Assembly (NCBI GenBank): GCA_036583965.1
Contig: JAZBQD010000018.1
Span: 69,231,785-69,295,784, forward strand
Source: Prunella strophiata
Taxonomy: Eukaryota > Chordata > Aves > Passeriformes > Prunellidae
Direction of reading: 5' to 3'
Length of the DNA stretch: 64,000 nucleotides
Of the stretch, positions 25,101 through 33,668 are shown one piece after another. The position numbers were made by a program, and so were the translations under genes. Position 1 is the stretch's first letter; the number at the start of each line of letters is the position of its first letter. Under the pieces are notes generated by a model that did not search any database, was not told the DNA's origin, and saw nothing but the letters and a program-made list of their open reading frames with translations.

Positions 25101-26568
25101 GGGCTTGGGAAGGGTCTCTGGGGCCACCAACCCACCCTGTGCCCAGAGCCCACCTGTCCCCAGCCCAGCACTTGGGATCACGGGTCACACATGGGTGACC
25201 ACCAACCCACCCTGTGCCCCATGCCCACCTGTCCCCTGCCCAGCACTCGGGATCATGGGCAGCCAGGGCCACCTCCCAGCCCGTGGTGCTCCCTGCAGGG
25301 TGAGGAGTGCCCACACACAGGCTCCTTGAGCAGCAGGGGGGATCTGGGCTCCCTGCTGGCCGTGGGGACACTCCTGTGCCCAGGTGAGGTGACCCAGCTG
25401 GTGCTGTGCCCCCAGGTGTGTGCAGGAACCTGAAGTCCATCGTGGTGCAGGTGGGGATTGTGGACTACTTCAAGGAGCCCCACAGCCCCGATGCCAGGAA
25501 GATGTTTGAGGAAATGGGTGAACAAGCTCCAGGTAAAGGGGCCCAGTCCCAGCCCACAGAGTGTCCCTCCCATGGCAGGGATCAGAAATGTTCCTCCTCT
25601 TCCTCCCTCCTTCCCCTGTGTCCTTCCCATGGCAGGGATCAGAAATGTTCCTCCTCTTCCTCCCTTGCCTCTTTCCTTCCCAAGGCAGGGATTGGAGCTG
25701 CTGTTCCCCCTCTCCCTTCCTCACCCTCTGTCTTCCCATGGCAGGGATTGGAGATATCCCCCCTTCCTTCCCTTGCCCTGTGTCCTTCCAGTGCCAGGGA
25801 TTCCCTTCTCCCTCCCTCACCCCATGCCCTTCCCATGGCAGGATTTGGGGCATTCCCCTCACCCCATGGCAGGATTTGGGGCACTCCCCTTTCCCCCCCC
25901 TCACCCCATGGCAGGATTTGGGGCATTCCCTTTCCCCCCTCACCCCATGGCAGGATTTGGGGCATTCCCTTTCCCCCCTCACCCCATGGCAGGATTTGGG
26001 GCACTCCCCTCACCCCATGGCAGGATTTGGGGCACTCCCCTTTCCCCCCTCACCCCATGGCAGGATTTGGGGCATTCCCTTTCCCCCCTCACCCCATGGC
26101 AGGATTTGGGGCACTCCCCTCACCCCATGGCAGGATTTGGGGCACTCCCCTTTCCCCCCTCACCCCATGGCAGGATTTGGGGCACTCCCCTTTCCCCCCT
26201 CACCCCATGGCAGGATTTGGGGCACTCCCCTCACTCCATGGCAGGATTTGGGGCACTCCCCTCACCCCATGGCAGGATTTGGGGCATTCCCTGTCCCCCC
26301 TCACCCCATGGCAGGATTTGGGGCACTCCCCTGTCCCCCCTCACCCCATGGCAGGATTTGGGGCACTCCCCTGTCCCCCCTCACCCCATGGCAGGATTTG
26401 GGGCACTCCCCTCACCCCATGGCAGATTTGGGGCACTCCCCTGTCCCTCCCCACGGGGCAATGGCACTGCTGGCTCCCCCACCCTGCTGTCTGCTCCTCT
26501 TGCAGGCCCTGAGGAAGCGACCTGGCTTCTCCAAGATCTTACACATCAAGGTGGAAGGAGGCTGTTAG
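9377..26568 (+). CDS. FBXO41: FBXO41, F-box only protein 41 (spliced, multi-exon, several frameshifts)
   Basis: FBXO41 is a neuron-enriched F-box protein that joins SCF (SKP1-cullin1) ubiquitin ligases; vertebrate copies are linked to the centrosome, cilia and neuronal migration. Seen in order: an N-terminal zinc-finger-like piece (PYRCPR...GEHK), a coiled-coil stretch (9,810-9,972), an acidic STEGEEGDVSDVGSRTTESE segment, the F-box (16,394-16,564), C-terminal leucine-rich blocks, and the conserved end FSKILHIKVEGGC with TAG at 26,566-26,568. Exons lie at 9,214-10,113, 14,904-15,118, 15,763-15,840, 15,923-16,221, about 16,340-16,564, 21,739-21,835, 23,062-23,168, 24,505-24,663, 25,416-25,532 and 26,506-26,568. 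The part between the F-box exon and 21,739 (about 90 residues in the family) was not found. Indels disrupt most 5' exons, and the start codon position reads GTG. I infer a functional gene damaged by assembly errors rather than a pseudogene. Confidence 0.88.
10114..12189. other. FBXO41 intron, mostly unique sequence
   Basis: About 2 kb of intron. It holds a CR1 fragment near 10,170-10,330, an ATTAATTG-rich patch at 11,788-11,830 and a GTCCAGGTGTCCAGG-like run at 11,900-12,120 ending in a (GT)n microsatellite near 12,098-12,116. I see no exon. Confidence 0.5.
10170..10330 (+). mobile_element. CR1 LINE 3'-region fragment
   Basis: Sense-orientation CR1-like text: GAGGGGTTCAAGGCCGGGCT, then GTCTCTTCCACTCCAACAAT near its 3' end. 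Truncated at the 5' side, as is typical for CR1. Confidence 0.65.
12190..12360 (-). mobile_element. CR1 LINE 3'-end fragment, reversed
   Basis: Begins GGATGGTTGGGTGGGAGGGA, continues through a CCCAGTGCCCCCTGCCATG block and ends in a GCAGCCACAGCTGCTCTGGG block, the usual order of a reversed CR1 3' end. Confidence 0.7.
12481..14548. repeat. 20-bp GT-rich minisatellite, about 100 copies
   Basis: Unit TCCCTGTCCATGTGTGTGTG. From about 12,839 to 14,540 some 85 copies are effectively identical. The 5' 360 bp is irregular and carries an additional GCACCTGGCTCTGTG block every second to fourth copy, so the array shows an older heterogeneous end and a homogenised end. It sits in an FBXO41 intron. Long open frames on both strands are repeat-driven. 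Confidence 0.96.
14549..14903. other. intron sequence before FBXO41 exon
   Basis: Unique intronic sequence with a poly-G run at about 14,829-14,842. No other feature is seen. Confidence 0.5.
14904..15118 (+). CDS. FBXO41: FBXO41 exon, end of the coiled coil
   Basis: Acceptor CTGTGACAG at 14,895-14,903 and donor GTACCT at 15,119. IDQFLKETAAREANA reads clearly from about 14,918, then IEELL near 14,983 and TPNGSLG near 15,058 in different frames. The family has a continuous helix here (about 70 residues), so the frame breaks at about 14,915, 14,960 and 15,000-15,045 are local indels. Confidence 0.75.
15119..15480. repeat. CpG-rich tandem repeat of TTCGGGAACGCGCCC-type units
   Basis: From about 15,150 a set of 22-25 bp related units (GGCTTCGGGAACGTGCTCTC and GGCTTGGGGAATTCACCCTC types) recur about 14 times in a higher-order pattern. 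It lies in an FBXO41 intron and is unusually CpG-rich for one. Confidence 0.85.
15763..15840 (+). CDS. FBXO41: FBXO41 small exon
   Basis: Acceptor GTGGCTGCAG ending at 15,762 and donor GTGAGT at 15,841. It encodes ERHPGPAVPRT and then, one frame over, VSQQRSSSSTG, matching the family's GPAVPNT...VSRHGSSPSTG segment. One indel near 15,800 separates the two pieces. Confidence 0.7.
15923..16221 (+). CDS. FBXO41: FBXO41 exon with acidic STEGEEGDVSDVG segment
   Basis: Acceptor CGTCCCCAG ending at 15,922; donor GTGAGA at about 16,222. It encodes ASSRAKAVSQSSGCYDSDSA and GLRRQAIQNWQ in one frame, then after a frame break near 16,072-16,085 NSTEGEEGDVSDVGSRTTES in another. A further break lies before the SCRLT end near 16,205. 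The protein segments are strongly conserved in the family, so the breaks look recent or technical. Confidence 0.82.
16340..16564 (+). CDS. FBXO41: FBXO41 F-box exon
   Basis: An intact frame reads VISPEILKMRAALFCIFTYL, then DTRTLLRAAEVCKDWKFVAR and HPAVWTRVLLENARVSSK, ending at AAG with donor GTACTG at 16,565. This is the F-box fold that contacts SKP1 (start of core at about 16,394). The 5' splice boundary of the exon is uncertain; 16,340 is approximate. Confidence 0.88.
16759..19872. repeat. 20-bp minisatellite, about 155 near-identical copies
   Basis: Unit GTGGGCACGCCCATGACTTT repeats without visible variation from 16,781 to about 19,868; only the first copy differs (CACACCC). Each unit contains the near-palindrome TGGGC-AC-GCCCA. 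It lies directly after the F-box exon. The - strand frame of more than 1,100 residues (motif PTKSWACPQSHGRAHKVMGV) is a repeat artefact with one flank crossing FBXO41 exons in antisense. Confidence 0.98.
19873..21149. other. FBXO41 intron stretch, expected exon not found
   Basis: About 1.3 kb of unique sequence with no recognised exon. The family protein has roughly 90 more residues between the F-box exon and the exon at 21,739, and I could not find them here or before the array. Confidence 0.5.
21150..21545. repeat. about 48-52 bp polypyrimidine minisatellite, 8 copies
   Basis: Units run CCTTCCAYGTTCAACCTCCC, then CTTCCTCCCTCCTCCTCCTC, then CACCYCCAG. Nearly all bases of the + strand are C or T outside the ACGTTCAA or ATGTTCAA core. 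The number of TCC triplets varies between copies. Confidence 0.92.
21739..21835 (+). CDS. FBXO41: FBXO41 exon (STDPDGHEVIW)
   Basis: Acceptor TGTTGCAG ending at 21,738; donor GTAAGG at 21,836. It encodes SSTDPDGHEVIWG, then after one extra G near 21,776 LGAGCRDIISLQVAPLHP. The exon phase joins exactly to the next exon (CC TG + C CAG CAG), giving PCQQPTRF. Confidence 0.82.
21836..22751. repeat. FBXO41 intron with a short 15-18 bp repeat
   Basis: Mostly unique intron. At 22,480-22,580 seven copies of a GATGTCACCCCCAG / GACATGTCACCCCCAG unit occur in tandem. A faint CR1-like patch lies near 21,860-21,980. Confidence 0.6.
22722..22900 (-). mobile_element. CR1 LINE 3'-end fragment, reversed
   Basis: Starts CTCAGAATCCTGGAATGCTT, continues GGGTTGGAAGAAACCTTAAA and then the CCACCCTGCCGTGGGCAGGG block, the reversed CR1 3' end. 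Its mirror is at the window end, 63,860-64,000. Confidence 0.8.
23062..23168 (+). CDS. FBXO41: FBXO41 exon, 3' end damaged in this copy
   Basis: Acceptor GTGTCCCCAG ending at 23,061. It encodes QQPTRFSNRCLQMIGRCWPHL, after which the frame breaks and the text ends at CTGCAG. In the right-hand copy the same exon continues with GGGCTGGCCTCCCTCG and a GTAGGC donor. Here those bases and the donor are replaced by about 75 bp of T-rich sequence (23,169-23,240). Confidence 0.8.
23240..24215. repeat. about 90-105 bp tandem repeat in FBXO41 intron
   Basis: About 10 copies of a unit that includes CCACCCTGTGCCCCATGCCC, ACCTGTCCCCAGCCCAGCAC and TGGGATCA, then a variable tail GGGCTTGGGAGGGAGCTCTG. Copies come in long and short forms. 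A mirror array is at 62,770-63,560, and related copies recur at 24,990-25,260. Confidence 0.92.
24505..24663 (+). CDS. FBXO41: FBXO41 exon (leucine-rich block)
   Basis: Acceptor GTGTCCCGCAG ending at 24,504; donor GTGAGT at 24,664. The frame is intact and encodes ARNCMRLQVLELDHVAEINQ, EVAAEVCREGLKGLEMLVLT and STPVTPKALLHFN. It is the same length (159 bp) as its mirror exon at 62,336-62,494. Confidence 0.93.
24990..25265. repeat. three to four copies of the about 100-bp intronic repeat
   Basis: The same family as 23,240-24,215, with the GGGATCA(C/T)GG(C/G)TCACAC core. Mirror at 61,625-61,990. Confidence 0.85.
25416..25532 (+). CDS. FBXO41: FBXO41 exon (VCRNLKSIVVQ)
   Basis: Acceptor GTGCCCCCAG ending at 25,415; donor GTAAAG at 25,533. 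It encodes VCRNLKSIVVQVGIVDYFKE and PHSPDARKMFEEM, after which one extra G (ATGGGTGAAC near 25,515) shifts the expected VNKLQ out of frame. The right-hand copy lacks that G and reads EEMVNKLQ correctly. Confidence 0.9.
25820..26450. repeat. 29-41 bp minisatellite, about 18 copies
   Basis: Unit CCCCATGGCAGGATTTGGGG + CACTCCCCTCA or CATTCCCTTTCCCCCCTCA, in the last FBXO41 intron. A shorter irregular array is the mirror at 60,790-61,130. Confidence 0.93.
26506..26568 (+). CDS. FBXO41: FBXO41 last coding exon
   Basis: Acceptor CTCTTGCAG ending at 26,505. It encodes ALRKRPGFSKILHIKVEGGC and the TAG stop at 26,566-26,568, the conserved C-terminus of the family. Confidence 0.95.
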   Translation, partial: ALRKRPGFSKILHIKVEGGC

Positions 26569-26852
26569 CCCTTCAGGGAACCCAAAGCACATCCCCTGGG
26601 ACCAAACCCCCGAGCAGGGACCCCCGGCCCGGGCCCAGGACCCCAAAACCCCTCGCAGGCTGTCCCGGGTGAGAAGGTGCTGCTGGAGGATGAGTTCTCC
26701 TGCCCCCGAGGCAGGGCTGGGCTCCTTCCCAGCAGGGGAGGAGCTCGGGAGCCCTGGGGCTGCTCCTGCCCGGGGATCTCTGTTTGGGGATGGCTGTTCA
26801 TGGAACTCTGCTCTGGGGATCCCTGACTGCTGCAGGATGGCCTGGGGCTCAT

Positions 26853-28372
26853 GGCTGGGCTGGCCACTGCAGCCCTGGGCTGGCCACTGCAGCCCTGGGC
26901 TGGCCACTGCAGCTCCAGCCTGGCCACTGCATCCCTGGGCTGGCCAGTGCATCCCTGGGCTGGCCACTGCAGCCTGGCCACTGCATCCCTGGGCTGGCCA
27001 CTGCAGCTCCAGCCTGGCACTGCAGCCCTGGGCTGGCCACTGCATCCCTGGGCTGGCCACTGCAGCCCCAGCCTGGCCACTGCATCCCTGGGCTGGCCAC
27101 TGCAGCCCCAGCCTGGCCACTGCAGCTCCAGCCTGGCCACTGCAGCCCCAGCCTGGCCACTGCAGCCCCAGCCTGGCCACTGCATCCCTGGGCTGGCCAC
27201 TGCAGCCCCAGCCTGGCCACTGCAGCCCCAGCCTGGCCACTGCAGCTCCAGCCTGGCCACTGCATCCCTGGGCTGGCCACTGCAGCCCCAGCCTGGCCAC
27301 TGCAGCCCCAGCCTGGCCACTGCATCCCTGGGCTGGCCACTGCAGCTCCAGCCTGGCCACTGCAGCCCCAGCCTGGCCACTGCATCCCTGGGCTGGCCAC
27401 TGCAGCCCCAGCCTGGCCACTGCAGCCCCAGCCTGGCCACTGCAGCCCCAGCCTGGCCACTGCAGCTCCAGCCTGGCCACTGCATCCCTGGGCTGGCCAC
27501 TGCAGCCCTGGGCTGGCCACTGCAGCCCCAGCCTGGCCACTGCATCCCTGGGCTGGCTACTGCATCCCTGGGCTGGCCACTGCAGCCCCAGCCTGGCCAC
27601 TGCAGCTCCAGCCTGGCCACTGCATCCCTGGGCTGGCCACTGCAGCTCCAGCCTGGCCACTGCAGCCCCAGCCTGGCCACTGCAGCCCCAGCCTGGCCAC
27701 TGCATCCCTGGGCTGGCCACTGCAGCCCCAGCCTGGCCACTGCAGCCCCAGCCTGGCCACTGCAGCCCCAGCCTGGCCACTGCATCCTGGGCTGGCCACT
27801 GCAGCCCTGGGCTGGCCACTGCAGCCCCAGCCTGGCCACTGCATCCCTGGGCTGGCCACTGCATCCTGGGCTGGCCACTGCAGCCCTGGGCTGGCCACTG
27901 CAGCCCCAGCTGGCCACTGCAGCCCCAGCCTGGCCACTGCAGCCCCAGCCTGGCCACTGCAGCCCCAGCCTGGCCACTGCAGCCCCAGCCTGGCCACTGC
28001 AGCCCCAGCCTGGCCACTGCATCCCTGGGCTGGCCACTGCAGCCCCAGCCTGGCCACTGCAGCCCCAGCCTGGCCACTGCAGCCCTGGGCTGGCCACTGC
28101 AGCTCCAGCCTGGCCACTGCAGCTCCAGCCTGGCCACTGCAGCCCCAGCCTGGCCACTGCAGCCCCAGCCTGGCCACTGCAGCCCCAGCCTGGCCACTGC
28201 AGCCCCAGCCTGGCCACTGCAGCCCTGGGCTGGCCACTGCAGCCCCAGCCTGGCCACTGCAGCCCCAGCCTGGCCACTGCATCCCTGGGCTGGCCACTGC
28301 AGCCCCAGCCTGGCCACTGCAGCCCCAGCTGGCCACTGCAGCCCCAGCCTGGCCACTGCAGCTCCAGCCTGG
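26853..28372. repeat. 20-bp minisatellite in FBXO41 3' UTR, about 76 copies
   Basis: Unit TGGCCACTGCAGCCCCAGCC with variants GCATCCCTGGGC and GCAGCTCCAGCC. Each unit carries the palindromes TGGCCA and CTGCAG. The mirror locus at 60,186-60,385 has only about 10 copies, so the array is highly length-variable between the two copies. Confidence 0.96.
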
Positions 28373-29839
28373 AGAGCAGAAACCCTGGCCAGAAACCCTG
28401 AAATGATCCTGAAAAAGCACCAACCAGCAGCCCTGGCTGACCCTTCTCTACAGCCACCATTTTCTAAACCTGATTTTTCTTCTGAGTTTCCTCTGCCTGC
28501 AAGGACATCATCATCTCCAAACATCCTTTTTCCTTGGGAAGAGGCTTTGGAAAGGCATCCAGCAGGGTCAGGCATCTCCATCCTCCAGCCTGGGGAGAAG
28601 GTACCAGGAGGTGGCCCCAGAACTGGGGACACCCATCAGAGCACTGCCAGCAGTGGGGACACCCCGGCCTTACCACAGCCCCCCGACCTTGGACCCCCCG
28701 GGCTGAGTGGAGAGGAAGTGACTCGGGAACGTGGATTTGGGGCTGCTCCCTCCTCTCTGACCAGCACTGCAGGTTTTGGTGCCTGCTGGCCAGCGTGCTG
28801 TGAGGGGACACCTCCCAGAGCCTGTCCCCTCCCCAGCCCCCCTGGAGCAATGGAGCTTCCCCCAGGAGGGACCAGGCTGCAGATCCAGCACCACGTCCAG
28901 ATCCATCCCCCACCCATGGCACAAGAGCTGCTGAGCTCAGCTGGGGCTGCCTCAGAGCCCCTGGGGATCCCCAGAGCCAGGAAAGCACCCCCAAATCTCT
29001 GGGGGCAGCTGCTGCATCTCTAACCCCACCTGGAGACCCTTCAGCCCCCTCCATCCCAGCTGTGCTGCCTGCTCTGAAGCAGGCTCAGGGTTTTGTGGCC
29101 ACAGCCCCCGTGGGAAGCAGCCCTGCTCCCCTCCCCTGCAGCTTTCCAGGCTGTCCCTGAATGCACAAAGTGTGGGAGCCCCAAAACGCCTGCCAGAAAC
29201 TCCTGCCCCCGCCACGTGCCACGGGTGAGCTCCCTGGCAGCAGCAGCAGCAGCTCCCTGCCCTGCCCTGCCCTGCCCTGCCCACCGTGGCTTTACCTCCA
29301 CCCCGGGGAGCCTGGGACACTCCCAAGCCAGGGGCAAGAGGAGCAAGGGATGCCCCGACCAGCAAAAAACCACCCAGCAGAGCTACAACCCCCGGGACCA
29401 TCCAGCCCCAGGCAGGAGCATGGCCTGGTGGGGATGGCACCACCACAGTGCAGGGACTTGTGAAATTCCCTTAAAAACAAAAACCAAACAAAGTACTTAT
29501 TTATTTCTATAAAGAGAAGAAGGAAAAAGCAAAAAGATTTTAAAGGAAAATTATATACTCAGCATGTTTATACACTCTATGCTAAAAGACTCTCGTGGCC
29601 CAGAGTGGGGCCCGAGCCTGGAGGTGCCTGGAGCCTCTCCTGGCTCTTCGGGCTGGGAGGAAGGTGAGGATGAGGTGATGGGCAGAGGGGAGGAGTGAGG
29701 ACTCTCCGAGAAGCCTTCTGTGCCAGTGGGGTCGGTGGCAGCGTGCGTGGTGGCCTTGGTGACCCTGTGACATCCCCGTCCCTCTGCTGCCCCCGGGGCT
29801 GTGGAAGTCTTGGCAGGACCCTCACTGGATTCGGTGCTT
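28373..29839. other. unique FBXO41 3' UTR sequence
   Basis: Unique sequence shared with 58,345-59,800 of the right copy. 29,500-29,590 is A/T-rich. No coding exon is recognised; open frames here are antisense or chance. Confidence 0.5.
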
Positions 29840-30180
29840 TGGTGCATCCCAACACCAGATCAACATCACCTCTCCTTGGGGCATTCCCCAAAACTTTGGT
29901 GCATCCCAAGAGCAGATCAACATCACCTCTCCTTGGGGCATTCCCCAAAACTTTGGTGCATCCCAACACCAGATCAACATCACCTCTTCTTGGGGCATTC
30001 CCCAAAACTTTGGTGCATCCCCAAGAGAAGATCAACATCACCTCTCCTTGGGGCATTCCCCAAAACTTTGGTGCATCCCAAGAGCAGATCAACATCACCT
30101 CTCCTTGGGGCATTCCCCAAAACTTTGGTGCATCCCCAAGAGAAGATCAACATCACCTCTCCTTGGGGCATTCCCCAAAA
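29840..30180. repeat. 57-bp tandem repeat, six copies, with a hairpin
   Basis: Unit: AGATCAACATCACCTCTCC, then TTGGGGCATTCCCCAA, then AACTTTGGTGCATCC plus CAACACC or CAAGAGC or CCAAGAGA. TTGGGG-CATT-CCCCAA forms a 6-bp stem. The mirror at 58,125-58,345 has four copies. Confidence 0.94.
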
Positions 30181-32215
30181 ACCCAGCTCAGCAAAGCCAC
30201 CTTTTTACAAAAATCCTCTGATGACACAAGACCTTGAGCGGGTTCAAGGATTACAAGATGGAAAGTGGGGGTTTCTCCCTGTTTGGCTTGGGCTTGAATG
30301 GATCCTTTCCTCATCCTCCTCGGCTGGGGATGAAGGTGGCTGGCACAGTGACAGGAGTGGTGGGAATGAGGGCCCTGCTGGTGGCTCCTAATTGCCCATC
30401 TTGTTAACGAGCTCATTAACGGCTCTGAAATGTCAGAGGATGCTGCCCCTGCTGCTTGCTCTGCCCTGTCCCGCAGGGGTGTGCCCCCCCGGGGCTGCCC
30501 ACGGCCCTGGATTCCCCCCAGGCTTCAGCCCAGCCTCAGCCCCGTTTCCTCGGGGAGTGATGGGAACACCCAGAATTTCCTGGCCAAGCCTTCAAAGCCC
30601 CCAGCACGGTCAGCTCAGCCCCTGGGGCTCTGCGATGACAATCCCAGAAAACCCCACGGAGCCGGGGACAGCCTGGGGTCACAGCCATGTCACCCAGGGC
30701 TGGCAGGGGCTGGCAGGACAGTGGTTCCCAGCCTGGCTGCTGCAGGACCAGCTCTGGGGAGATTTATTCCTTTTCTAACTCGTTTCCCCAAAGTTTCCCC
30801 ATGGCTGACATTGCCAGCATCCCCTTCCCCTGAGTCTGGGTGCTGGTCAGGGGTTTCAAGAGGAACAACACAACCACCAAAGGCAGCTCGGGGGCCAAGG
30901 CCACCCCAAATCCCCGTTGTTGTGTCTCCCTCGTGCTGGATTTCTCATTGCCCATCACTCCCAGCCCCAGGAGCCAGGGATGCTCTGGGGATCGGGGGCC
31001 TCCTCCTGCCTTATCCCCCTGCCTTGGGGCTCCAGGGTGGCAGGCACTGAGGGAAATGGGCTGGCTCTGCCCCACGAGGATTTGAAACCTCTCTGTCTCT
31101 CTTCTTGCCGTGTGTCCTGGTCCCTGCTGCCACCAAGGGCACGGCCGTGGCAGGGGCTTGTCTGGATTTAGGGAAAACAGAACAAAACCAAACCAGAAGT
31201 GTTGGGAATGGCTCCTGAAGTGATTAACAGATGTTTTCCTTCAGCTTTTAGGGGAGGCCCCAGCCCAGGAGCTGGAGCATTGCTTCAGCCTCATTTTGGG
31301 GTGAGAACAGCAGGTTGGGGTGGAGCAAAAGCGTTTGGGAATTGGTGCCAAATGAGAAAGTGCTTTAAAAGGGAAAAAAATCCCGTGGAGCAGGGAGATT
31401 TTGGGAAGCAGAGATGCTTTGTTGTGACTGAAGCATTGCAGGGTGTTGTGAGGTGCTGATGGACCTTCCCCATCAGCGGGAGGCAGAATAATCCCTGGGG
31501 AGGGTGGGAGAGCACTGAGGAAAAGCTGCTGCAGCAGCAAGGAGGGAAAACTGCCCAAAAACAAGGAAAAAAAAAAGGATTTTCTAATGCAGCCTCGGGA
31601 TTGAGCCCCATGGAGGGCAACGAGGCAGGCTGGGGCCGGGGACAAGTGGGTGCAATGGCGTGGGGCAGTTTTTGAGAAGTGAGGGGGTGATGCACAGTTG
31701 CTTTGAGATAATCAGAGGAGATAATCAGTGCAGAGAATAGAGATATATAAATCAGGAACTGGAACCATTCCCTACAGCCCTGGATGGCAGCAGTGTACAG
31801 CCACCTCCCCTCCCCAGAGCTCCCCGTGGCCTCCCAAGTTATTTTTTTAACTCTCTATAAATTTAGGTCTATTTTAGTCTTTCTGCAGCGATGTGCCAGT
31901 GTCTGGAGAACCAAACATCCCTTCCTGCCCCCACCCCCTGGTCCCCTGATGCTAAACCGGGCCTGGAGCGAGATCTGCTGGAGCAGAGGCTGGCAGGGGC
32001 AGCAGCAGGGTGGGGCAGGGCAGAGCTGGGGGAGCAGGGCCAGCTCTGGCCAGCAGCCCGTGGGTTTAGCACTTTGGTTGGAACTCTCACCTGTAGATGC
32101 ACTTTGATGTTGTTGCTTTGAAACTTTGGCGAGTGTAAACAATGTGTATTTAAAGAATTACAGAGAAACGACCCCCAGCCCAGCGTGTAAAGAGCTATTT
32201 TATGACTCAGTGTTG
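30181..32215. other. unique 3' UTR sequence up to the polyA signal
   Basis: About 2 kb of unique sequence, nearly identical to 56,063-58,110 in reverse. A/T-rich near 31,690-31,870 with two GATAATCAG motifs. No exon seen. Confidence 0.5.
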
Positions 32216-32221
32216 AATAAA
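32216..32221 (+). terminator. FBXO41: polyA signal of FBXO41
   Basis: AATAAA in TGTTGAATAAAGACTCTGGA, 5.6 kb after the FBXO41 stop and conserved in the right-hand copy at 56,057-56,062 on the - strand. Confidence 0.7.
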
Positions 32222-32399
32222 GACTCTGGAGATCCAGCTGGGTTTTCACTCTCCCACACCAGTGAGACCAGTTGCTGTTTGGGGCCCACTGGGAGCGTCC
32301 TCCTGCCTCCCTCTGCAGGTCCATGGGCTCCACTGGACTGGCATCACAGGGCACGGGGACAAAGTGGGACACAGGGACCAAGTGGGGAGCACCCAGGGG

Positions 32400-32565
32400 G
32401 CTGAGGGCCTGGCACAGGGCTCCCAGAGAAGCTGTGGCTGCCCCTGGGTTCCTGCAGTGTCCAAGGCCAGGCTTGGAGCACCCTGGGACAGTGAAAGGTG
32501 TCCCTGGATGATCTTTATGGTCCCTTCTAACCCAAACCATCCCATGATTCTGTACTTCTTTCACT
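32400..32565 (+). mobile_element. CR1 LINE 3'-end fragment
   Basis: Sense orientation: AGAAGCTGTGGCTGCCCCTG, then GGTCCCTTCTAACCCAAACC and a terminal CATGATTCTGT. It lies just past the FBXO41 3' end. Mirror at 55,720-55,880. Confidence 0.8.
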
Positions 32566-32804
32566 GTCCTCCTTTAACACTTGTCACCCACCAGAGCCAA
32601 GTCTCCCCACGTTCTCCCAGCACCATTTTCCTCTGTGAGTCCCCCCAAATGCCTGGATCCATCCTTGGAGCCCCCTGGAGCTGTCACACAGCTGCTGCCC
32701 TGAACCTCCTTCCATGAAGCAAAACAGAAAATGAAAATGCCCCATTGAGCAGAAACCAATTAAAATGTCACTGAGCAATATCTGAGAGCTCCAAGCACAC
32801 AGAG

Positions 32805-32890
32805 AGGTGCTCTATCCTGGAAACACTCACACAGAGCTGATCCATCCTGGAAACACACACAGAGCTGCTCCATCCCAGCAGCACTCCTGG
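32805..32890. repeat. short 27-30 bp repeat, three copies
   Basis: AGCTGCTCCATCC(C/T)GGAAACAC-type units. The mirror at 55,222-55,490 is expanded to about nine copies, here the right copy being longer. Confidence 0.85.
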
Positions 32891-33024
32891 CACAGCACCT
32901 GCTTTGAAACAGGCAAACACCAGCCTGGCAGGCTCATTTTTAACCCCAGTCCTGAGGCCTCCCTCCCTGTGTGGGAGGAAGCAGAGAACAGAGGAAAGCC
33001 CCAGTGCCACTGAGACAAACTCGT

Positions 33025-33030
33025 TTTATT
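33025..33030 (-). terminator. CCT7: polyA signal of CCT7
   Basis: TTTATT on + (AATAAA on -) in CCAGCACAATAAAACGAG, downstream of the CCT7 last exon. Conserved in the right copy at 55,072-55,077. It faces the FBXO41 signal at a distance of about 800 bp. Confidence 0.75.
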
Positions 33031-33118
33031 GTGCTGGAGCCCAGGTTCAAAGTGCCCAGCAGAACAAAACACAAACCAGTATAAATAGGCCCCAAAGCCC
33101 CCCCTGCACTGGCTCCAG

Positions 33119-33668
33119 CCCCAGGGAGGGAAGGGTCTGCAGGAGGGAAGGGTCTGCAGGAGGGAAGGCTGCAGGAGGGAAGGGTCTGCAGGAGGGAAGG
33201 GTCTGCAGGAGGGAAGGGTCTGCAGGAGGGAAGGGTCTGCAGGAGGGAAGGGTCTGCAGGAGGGAAGGGTCTGCAGGAGGGAAGGGTCTGCAGGAGGGAA
33301 GGGTCTGCAGGAGGGAAGGGTCTGCAGGAGGGAAGGGTCTGCAGGAGGGAAGGGTCTGCAGGAGGGAAGGGTCTGCAGGAGGGAAGGGTCTGCAGGAGGG
33401 AAGGGTCTGCAGGAGGGAAGGGTCTGCAGGAGGGAAGGGTCTGCAGGAGGGAAGGGTCTGCAGGAGGGAAGGGTCTGCAGGAGGGAAGGGTCTGCAGGAG
33501 GGAAGGGTCTGCAGGAGGGAAGGGTCTGCAGGAGGGAAGGGTCTGCAGGAGGGAAGGGTCTGCAGGAGGGAAGGGTCTGCAGGAGGGAAGGGTCTGCAGG
33601 AGGGAAGGGTCTGCAGGAGGGAAGGGTCTGCAGGAGGGAAGGGTCTGCAGGAGGGAAGGGTCTGCAGG
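33119..33668. repeat. 17-bp minisatellite in CCT7 3' UTR, about 32 copies
   Basis: Unit GGGTCTGCAGGAGGGAA, near perfect; one copy lacks GGT. The right-hand copy has only about three units here (54,925-54,990). Confidence 0.96.

Larger units (their letters stand above)
26569..32240 (+). other. FBXO41: FBXO41 3' UTR (inferred)
   Basis: No further FBXO41 coding sequence follows the stop. The first convincing AATAAA on this strand in a matching 3'-end context is at 32,216-32,221, implying a UTR of about 5.7 kb. An earlier A/T-rich segment with TATTTATTT at 29,480-29,600 could hold an alternative end or instability elements. The UTR contains two minisatellites and a CR1-free unique stretch at 30,185-32,200. 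Extent is inferred without transcript data. Confidence 0.55.

Noticed and set aside
22232..25433. Long + frames of 743-811 residues across FBXO41 introns
   Set aside because: They cross real introns and splice sites and owe their length to the about 100-bp repeat; only the exon pieces match a protein.
29480..29600. A/T-rich patch as the main FBXO41 3' end
   Set aside because: No clean AATAAA in sense orientation here; the signal at 32,216 is better and conserved in both arms. An alternative end is still possible.
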